DNA of 10,797 nt from Ramlibacter tataouinensis (GTDB taxonomy: Bacteria > Pseudomonadota > Gammaproteobacteria > Burkholderiales > Burkholderiaceae_C), in assembly GCA_002427815.1 (NCBI GenBank), contig DIZF01000077.1, positions 1-10,797 of the forward strand, given 5' to 3'. Of the stretch, positions 8,001 through 10,797 are shown piece after piece; the stretch's first letter is position 1; every line of letters begins with the position of its first letter. Position numbers and translations under genes: made by a program. The notes beneath the pieces are model-generated. The model searched no databases. It was not told the DNA's origin and worked only from the letters and a program-made list of their open reading frames with translations.

Positions 8001-8425
8001 AGCTCGCGCGCGAAGACGTTGGCGCGCAATTCCTGGCGCTCACGCGCACCATAGGCTTCCACATGGATCACTGCCGGGGTTCCGTCGGCACCCAGCAGCG
8101 CGGCCATCGATCCGACGGTGGCATCTTCGTGCTGATCGTCGTCCAAGCGTTGGTGGCCAAGCTCGTGCGCGACCAACTGAGCCCGCTCGTCCGGGGCGAA
8201 ATCCGCCGCCACGTATATCGTCTGTTCTGACCGCCGCAGGACCGCATCGGAGATACCCAGATCGGTTGAACCCCGTGCCACATACAGCACCGCCAGCTTG
8301 ACCTTCTGCTCCAGCGTCTTGGTGTTGAGAAACTCCCTGACGTGCGCGGCTTCGGCCGCGCGCGCGCCGAGCAGTTCCTGGCGCAGGCGCCAGGCTTCCT
8401 CACGTGCGCGCTGGAATGGATTCAC
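5099..8425 (-). CDS. ImmA/IrrE metalloprotease + UvrD-family helicase + AddB-type Fe-S nuclease-fold fusion
   Basis: The protein is 1108 residues from GTG 8425, which overlaps the preceding stop as GTGA. Residues about 1-190 are an ImmA/IrrE (DUF955) domain with zinc motif H87-E-L-G-H91 and E-L-R-A-N-V-F-A-R-E-L at 132-142. A superfamily 1 UvrD-type helicase follows: G-P-G-A-G-K-T at 218-224, D423-E-Y-Q-D, G450-D-V-R-Q-A-I-H-H-W-R-G-A, T768-V-H-G-S-K-G-L-E-F-D and L-Y-V-A-V-S-R-A-K near 831-839. The C-terminus has F-E-T-Y-A-R-C904-P and C1093-x2-C1096-x5-C1102, the 4Fe-4S spacing of AddB/Cas4-type RecB nucleases. A G-x-x-D is possible at 1025-1028, but no clear D-x-K follows, so nuclease activity may be lost. 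It likely acts on DNA and may cleave a regulator, as ImmA and IrrE do. Nothing in frame above 8425 is needed: that part overlaps the upstream gene and is low-complexity. Confidence 0.9.
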   Translation of the reverse strand: MNPFQRAREEAWRLRQELLGARAAEAAHVREFLNTKTLEQKVKLAVLYVARGSTDLGISDAVLRRSEQTIYVAADFAPDERAQLVAHELGHQRLDDDQHEDATVGSMAALLGADGTPAVIHVEAYGARERQELRANVFARELQLPRHVARKLFEAGLGPRQVALDLGIHHEVVRQQMLDAVMLPALPAPPAQAKNFKPSRDQHDAAQAKERCANVVAGPGAGKTATLIDRVRHLIEDRGVDPGRILVLTFTNKAAFELVDRLRAAGIARAADVWAGTFHAFGLEFLRKYHQCFGLKPDIRVADKLNSITLLNAQLPAVQLKYYKRVQDPYEWLPEVTVGIKRLKEEMVTPAEYGAAIAELPADEPLAFRRQDVAALFEQHEQALAASQMVDFVDLVAKPARALGEDRARFAELVDRFEHVLVDEYQDVTHAMVQLVKQLARGAKSLWVVGDVRQAIHHWRGASVESLRRFAQTFKEQAGKGTIREYLLEKNRRSSPQILELVKHVGREHVLQRDLKLAETSATEPDGELPLLVRCTPSASFPTAIAAQALALNDEIHYGAQAVLARSNHDLEPIATALKRAGVPVLYIGELAARTEVKRLLCLMQLLVERQPRALVGLMATPDYAVDQQSLDLLMEACKNDPTLQRGGWMKGIPQRLTRHSARAAARIAKLLAGQKRSSRPWDFICDLLLEQRFGFPHLADQSIEAHTVRIALWQFAYAGRAGDGDNRRPSLTRFLMRLQLRQRIHETYSEREVPPEAAVLNAVRLLTVHGSKGLEFDAVHLANVKADDFGPDWPSWRGLPPILEIVPPEVLGSTQETWDDEAAVERNNLLYVAVSRAKRRLLVYESGDEPDRRAPQIVSAAKLFDRTAFAPPQNGPSSAANPARPRAPAQQIPFAEFETYARCPLQHWYRYRLELPVERQVDVSARASWAAMDALRQVARGDGTDLKTVFTAAWEEHKLPPRENDRQLWQHAVEIFKAGVTQVRDAQGTFSEPQTDLNGLIIQLPWVIAASNGRELHEFKFKVGDLDHSVRFRRPLLNGVQPTSARKITLYSLLDGRRINGNQSGAITMTAAYKASERWHASDRGPTPGKQCAWCGYATLCPALADV

Positions 8426-9045
8426 TCGGGAATCTCGTCGTCCAGCCGGAGCAGAGCTGCCGTTTCCTCGTCGCCGAGGCCGAGGCTGCGCACCGCCTGC
8501 TCCCAGCTCACCGGCTGCAGCTGCACCATCGGCTTGCCCCGCAAGGCCTTGTTGGCCGGGAGGGGGTCGGCCGCGAACGCGCGCGCGAAAGCCTCCAGCA
8601 AGGCCGCCTCGGCGACCTGCAGCCACCGCGCCAGCGACCGCAGGACCGAGCGCGCGGGCCAGGTACGGCCGCTCAAGACGCCGTTCAACAGCGAGATTTG
8701 CTCACCAAGGCCCACAGCCACAGCGAGCTCGCGACGCTCGGCGGGGCCGGGCAACGCCTGCGCGAGCTTGTGCTGCGCCTCGTTGACGCTGGTGTTGCGC
8801 GCGTAGGCCATAGCCAGCGCCTTGCTGACCGTGCGGGTGGCCAGCGCAGGGTCGAATTCGTAGGGCAAATCTCGAGCCTCAGCTGCGTCGCCTGCGGCGC
8901 GGATCGCAGCCGCGTCGGCAATCGCCGCTGCATGCTGAGGATACCTGTCGGCCAGAACTTTCCAGTCCTGAGTGGACGGGTGCTCATAGGCCTCGAGAAA
9001 CTCGCTGATGAGGCGATCGACTTCCTGGGACATCGGGGTGTTCAT
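8422..9045 (-). CDS. Small regulator-like protein of unknown family, between sigma and protease-helicase genes
   Basis: This 207-residue protein matches no family I can name firmly. The N-terminus has F-L-E-A-Y-E-H-P-S-T-Q-D-W-K-V-L-A-D-R-Y-P near residues 16-36. The middle, V-G-L-G-E-Q-I-S-L-L-N-G-V-L-S-G then L-A-R-W-L-Q-V, reads like an XRE-type helix-turn-helix pattern seen in small proteins next to ImmA/IrrE peptidases. It may be an anti-sigma or repressor partner and could be a substrate of the protease domain encoded next; this is inference from position. The start at ATG 9045 is strongly supported: AAGGAG lies 7 bases upstream (9053-9058) and the ATG overlaps the sigma stop as ATGA. 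Its own stop overlaps the next start as GTGA. Confidence 0.8.
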   Translation of the reverse strand: MNTPMSQEVDRLISEFLEAYEHPSTQDWKVLADRYPQHAAAIADAAAIRAAGDAAEARDLPYEFDPALATRTVSKALAMAYARNTSVNEAQHKLAQALPGPAERRELAVAVGLGEQISLLNGVLSGRTWPARSVLRSLARWLQVAEAALLEAFARAFAADPLPANKALRGKPMVQLQPVSWEQAVRSLGLGDEETAALLRLDDEIPE

Positions 9046-9761
9046 TGCATTGCTCCTTGCAGCGCTTTGCGGGCCAGCTCGTACAACTTGCGGGCGGTGG
9101 GCACCGAGCAGGTGAGGGCGTCGGCCACTTGTTGCCATTCATACTCGAATTTGGCCCGCAGGAGGAAGGCCTGCCTCTGCTCCTTCGGCAACGACAGGAT
9201 CGCGTTGTCCAACGCCTCGGACTGCTGCTTGCGCATCACCGCGGCTTCGGGTTTCTCGCCCTCGGTGTCCTCCTGGAGTTCCATCAGGGGCGTAGCCTCG
9301 CCTGTCTTGGGGTCGACCACTGACATGCCCTCGATCGGGTCCATGCTGTTTTTGTCGGTTTCCAGGTGCCTCACGAACTCGTCGATCCGGTTGCGGACGA
9401 ACACAGCAAACCGCACCTCGGAGTTCGAGACGCCCTTGTCCTCGAAGATGCGCTCCCAGACGTAGTCAATGGTGTCCTGCAGCGCATTGGAGCCGCGCCG
9501 CCGCACGCCCGGCAACCAGCTCACCCCGCGCCAGCGCTTGCCCACCAGGATCTGGATCCGTCCGTTGAGTTCCTCCACCGCAGCTGTCGCGACCTTTTCG
9601 GGGTGGCCGGCCGGGTGTCGGAGGAGGGTGGCCAGCACCTCCGAGTGGACGTGCCGCGCATCCTTGTGACTACGCACCCGGATGCGTTCGATCAGTTGCT
9701 CGGGGGAGAGCCCGGCCAGGCCGTGAAGCTGCTGTTGGTGTCGCGAATCAGGCGTGCGCAT
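9042..9761 (-). CDS. Sigma-70-family RNA polymerase sigma factor (ECF-like)
   Basis: This 239-residue protein probably directs RNA polymerase to specific promoters. The C-terminal 55 residues fit sigma region 4: A-L-D-N-A-I-L-S-L-P-K-E-Q-R-Q-A-F-L-L, then W-Q-Q-V-A-D-A-L-T-C-S-V-P-T-A-R-K-L-Y-E-L-A-R-K-A-L. Residues about 60-135 (E-E-L-N-G-R-I-Q-I-L-V ... A-L-Q-D-T-I-D-Y-V-W-E-R-I-F ... R-F-A-V-F-V-R-N-R-I-D-E-F-V-R) fit a region-2-like segment, with a long linker between. I choose ATG 9761 because AAGGA lies 6 bases upstream and because the predicted promoter is 38 bp away; an in-frame ATG at 9797 has no ribosome binding site and abuts the promoter repeat. It is the first gene of the locus, and its product is a candidate to drive both copies of the shared element. 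Confidence 0.82.
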   Translation of the reverse strand: MRTPDSRHQQQLHGLAGLSPEQLIERIRVRSHKDARHVHSEVLATLLRHPAGHPEKVATAAVEELNGRIQILVGKRWRGVSWLPGVRRRGSNALQDTIDYVWERIFEDKGVSNSEVRFAVFVRNRIDEFVRHLETDKNSMDPIEGMSVVDPKTGEATPLMELQEDTEGEKPEAAVMRKQQSEALDNAILSLPKEQRQAFLLRAKFEYEWQQVADALTCSVPTARKLYELARKALQGAMQ

Positions 9762-9767
9762 CCATTT

Positions 9768-9772
9768 TCCTT
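9768..9772 (-). promoter_or_regulatory. Ribosome binding site that decides the sigma start
   Basis: AAGGA on the minus strand lies 6 bases before ATG 9761. No comparable site precedes the longer ATG at 9797. Confidence 0.55.
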
Positions 9773-9798
9773 TTGGTGCAGTGGTCGTCCTCCCCATG

Positions 9799-9835
9799 GC
9801 TTTAAACCGAAGTAACCGGGGTCAATGGAAAGTAA
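9799..9835 (-). promoter_or_regulatory. Predicted promoter/operator of the locus, shared bipartite element
   Basis: On the minus strand it reads ACTTTCC, 13 bases, then ACTTCGGTTTAAAGC. The second block is identical over 15 bases to 5044-5058 and the first differs at one base. An 8-base direct repeat, AAGTAACC on the plus strand at 9810-9817 and 9830-9837, is spaced exactly 20 bases, so binding on one face of the helix is also possible. If TTTAAA or CGGTTT is the -10 part, transcription would start just before 9790 and give a leader of about 30 bases to ATG 9761. Whether sigma or a repressor reads it cannot be told from sequence. Confidence 0.6.
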
Positions 9836-9923
9836 CCCACACGCCATATGGGGTTTTCCAGGTGCAGCGCAAGAGCGATGGCCTCAAAGAAGGAGCGGAG
9901 GGCGTTGACCGCGCCCCAGAACC

Positions 9924-9976
9924 AAAAAAGGGGCCCCTCCAGCCAATCCACAGCATGGACTATTGGAGGGCCCCTT
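9924..9976 (-). terminator. Strong rho-independent terminator for leftward transcription
   Basis: A long GC-rich hairpin (TGGAGGGCCCCTT at 9964-9976 pairing with AAGGGGCCCCTCCA at 9928-9941, one bulge) is followed on the minus strand by six T residues (9929-9924). It would stop transcription entering from the right and so insulate the sigma-led operon. It lies directly after the tRNA-like T-arm on the same strand, as expected of a tRNA terminator. Confidence 0.75.
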
Positions 9977-9978
9977 CC

Positions 9979-10002
9979 GGAGCGTACTGGGTTCGAACCA
10001 GT
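9979..10002 (-). other. tRNA-like T-arm and acceptor-strand fragment, possible attachment-site remnant
   Basis: The minus strand has a perfect 5-bp stem with canonical T-loop, ACTGG-TTCGAAC-CCAGT (10002-9986), then the seven bases ACGCTCC (9985-9979), as in the 3' end of a tRNA. A leftward terminator follows at once. There is no encoded CCA, and I could not fold a full tRNA: upstream sequence makes a separate hairpin (GAAGGC-TTTG-GCCTTC) and no anticodon arm is visible. CCTTCC/GGAAGG flanking the arm could also make this part of a larger plain hairpin. Confidence 0.35.
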
Positions 10003-10029
10003 GGAAGGCCAAAGCCTTCGGCCACTTTG

Positions 10030-10442
10030 AGTTGAATTGCATGGGGCGCTTGTACAAGCATCTACCTCGCAAATGTCCAAACGTTTACCTTACCCGGCTA
10101 TCTGGGTCAGCCTCTTCGTGCGGCCCTGAGTGGCCCGAAGGTGGTGAGCCAGAAGGCAAGGCTGGTCATCACGATCGATCTGGCCGTGGTTGACCGCCAA
10201 GAAGTACGGCTAGCGCTAGCCAGATTGGTTGACGACAATTACCTTGGCCAGATTGACCCTTGCTCGCTGGACCGGCGTCGACCTCACACGCATTAACGGC
10301 CTGACGGTCACCTCGGTGCTGACGGTTTTGCCTCCTATCTTGGGCGCCCATTTACCAGGGTCAGCCAGTCGACCAGCAATTGCACGTGGGTGCCAGCCAA
10401 TGGAGGGAGTCCCCCTTAAAGGTCACGCCTCCGAGATGGTAT
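10030..10442. other. Repeat-rich non-coding stretch, no gene seen
   Basis: No frame here looks like a protein. It holds a 14-base perfect palindrome, GGCTAGCGCTAGCC (10208-10221), and GCCAGATTG twice in direct orientation (10219-10227, 10247-10255). TTGACC or TTGACG recurs at 10190, 10229 and 10254. Spaced direct repeats of this kind occur at the ends of IS21-type elements, so this may be a decayed IS end, but no transposase codons support that. Confidence 0.4.
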
Positions 10443-10479
10443 AAAACATAGGATAATGTCACGAAATACCCTATGTTTT
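10443..10479 (+). promoter_or_regulatory. Perfect 10-bp inverted repeat, probable AbiEi operator
   Basis: AAAACATAGG (10443-10452) and CCTATGTTTT (10470-10479) are exact inverted copies with a 17-base spacer, just before the antitoxin gene. TATAAA at 10440-10445 and GATAAT at 10452-10457 are possible -10 boxes inside or beside the repeat. AbiEi proteins are known to repress their own promoters by binding inverted repeats, so autoregulation is likely. Confidence 0.65.
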
Positions 10480-10485
10480 GTATCA

Positions 10486-10797
10486 ATGGAGTCTAAACGC
10501 CCTTCCTCTCAACGTGGTCTCGCCGTGGCACATCTCAAGGCCACTGGCATGGCGCGGCTGAGCGAACTGATCGCTCAAGGCGTCACGGCCTCGACGGTCT
10601 GCCGGCTCGAGCAACAGGGTGTCGTGACGAGGCTGGCGCGCGGCCTTTACCAACTGGCGGATGCGTCGCTCGACGTGAACCACACGCTCGCCGAAGCCTC
10701 CAAGCTGGTTCCCAAAGGTGTCGTTTGCCTCACGTCGGCTCTGGCCTTCCATGGCCTGACGGACCAGATACCTGCCAAAGTCTGGATTGCGATCGGA
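10486..10797 (+). CDS. AbiEi-family antitoxin (type IV toxin-antitoxin), cut by window edge
   Basis: The visible 104 residues fit the N-terminus of AbiEi-type antitoxins/regulators. A winged-helix domain spans about residues 10-58 (A-V-A-H-L-K-A-T-G-M-A-R-L-S-E-L-I, then T-V-C-R-L-E-Q-Q-G-V-V-T-R-L-A-R-G-L-Y-Q-L). It is followed by the family's A-S-K-L-V-P-K-G-V-V-C-L-T-S-A-L-A-F-H-G-L-T and P-A-K-V-W-I-A-I. In this family the antitoxin represses the operon and counters an AbiEii nucleotidyltransferase toxin, which should be encoded just to the right, outside the window. ATG 10456 is in frame and would add ten residues but lies inside the inverted repeat, so I prefer ATG 10486. Neither has a strong ribosome binding site. 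Confidence 0.85.
   Translation, partial: MESKRPSSQRGLAVAHLKATGMARLSELIAQGVTASTVCRLEQQGVVTRLARGLYQLADASLDVNHTLAEASKLVPKGVVCLTSALAFHGLTDQIPAKVWIAIG

Noticed and set aside
8426..8626. Extension of the helicase fusion by 67 residues upstream of GTG 8425
   Set aside because: It overlaps the preceding gene and is Gly/Ala/Arg-rich; the GTGA stop/start overlap gives a better start.
9762..9797. Start of the sigma gene at ATG 9797
   Set aside because: No ribosome binding site, and the promoter-like repeat would touch the start codon; ATG 9761 has AAGGA at 6 bases. A leaderless start cannot be fully excluded.
9754..10035. Plus-strand frame of 93 codons across promoter, terminator and T-arm
   Set aside because: It reads through the hairpin terminator and tRNA-like sequence; the T-G-F-E-P-V type peptide is a common false translation of T-loop DNA.
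10483..10752. Minus-strand frame of 89 codons
   Set aside because: Antisense to the AbiEi-type gene, whose protein sequence is recognisable.
1..10797. CRISPR array, rRNA or complete tRNA
   Set aside because: No regularly spaced repeats, no rRNA-like blocks and no foldable full tRNA were found; the only tRNA-like signal is the isolated T-arm near 9986-10002.

Overview
The window is GC-rich (lower in 1.4-2.3 kb and after 9.8 kb), with GC-rich third codon positions and short Shine-Dalgarno sites. It looks like an accessory region of a Gram-negative proteobacterium, probably beta- (Burkholderiales-like). That placement rests on composition and gene style only.

Layout from left to right. (1) Positions 1-1447 hold insertion-sequence material: the last codons of a transposase, probably ISAzo13-like, then an apparently intact IS4-family element with matched terminal inverted repeats. 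(2) Positions 1448-2329 are lower in GC. They carry one orphan plus-strand reading frame, open to the IS edge and possibly a broken gene, and otherwise little I can support. (3) Positions 2330-9761 are a seven-gene, leftward (minus-strand) locus. In order of transcription it encodes a sigma-70-like factor, a small HTH-like/orphan protein, a giant ImmA/IrrE metalloprotease + UvrD helicase + AddB-type iron-sulphur nuclease-fold fusion, a tandem ubiquitin-like protein ending in Gly, an E2-like protein, a JAMM deconjugase and an E1-like ThiF protein. Most junctions are 4-bp stop/start overlaps or very short gaps. The one real gap, 98 bp before the ubiquitin-like gene, carries a near copy of the sequence found upstream of the sigma gene. 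(4) Positions 9798-10485 are non-coding: the locus promoter, a strong leftward terminator, a tRNA-like T-arm and a repeat-rich stretch. (5) At the right edge an AbiEi-type antitoxin gene starts on the plus strand behind a perfect 10-bp inverted repeat, and the window cuts it off.

My reading of the centre is a two-transcription-unit system. A dedicated sigma-like factor plus partner may switch on two promoters. One drives the regulators and the protease-helicase protein. The other drives a complete bacterial ubiquitin-like conjugation/deconjugation cassette (Ubl, E2, DUB, E1). The cassette type is known from comparative genomics and from Bil/Bub-type antiphage work. Its linkage to an IrrE-UvrD-AddB fusion and a private sigma factor, with a shared bipartite promoter element, is the most interesting signal here. 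Defence or mobile-element maintenance is the likely role, but that is inference.
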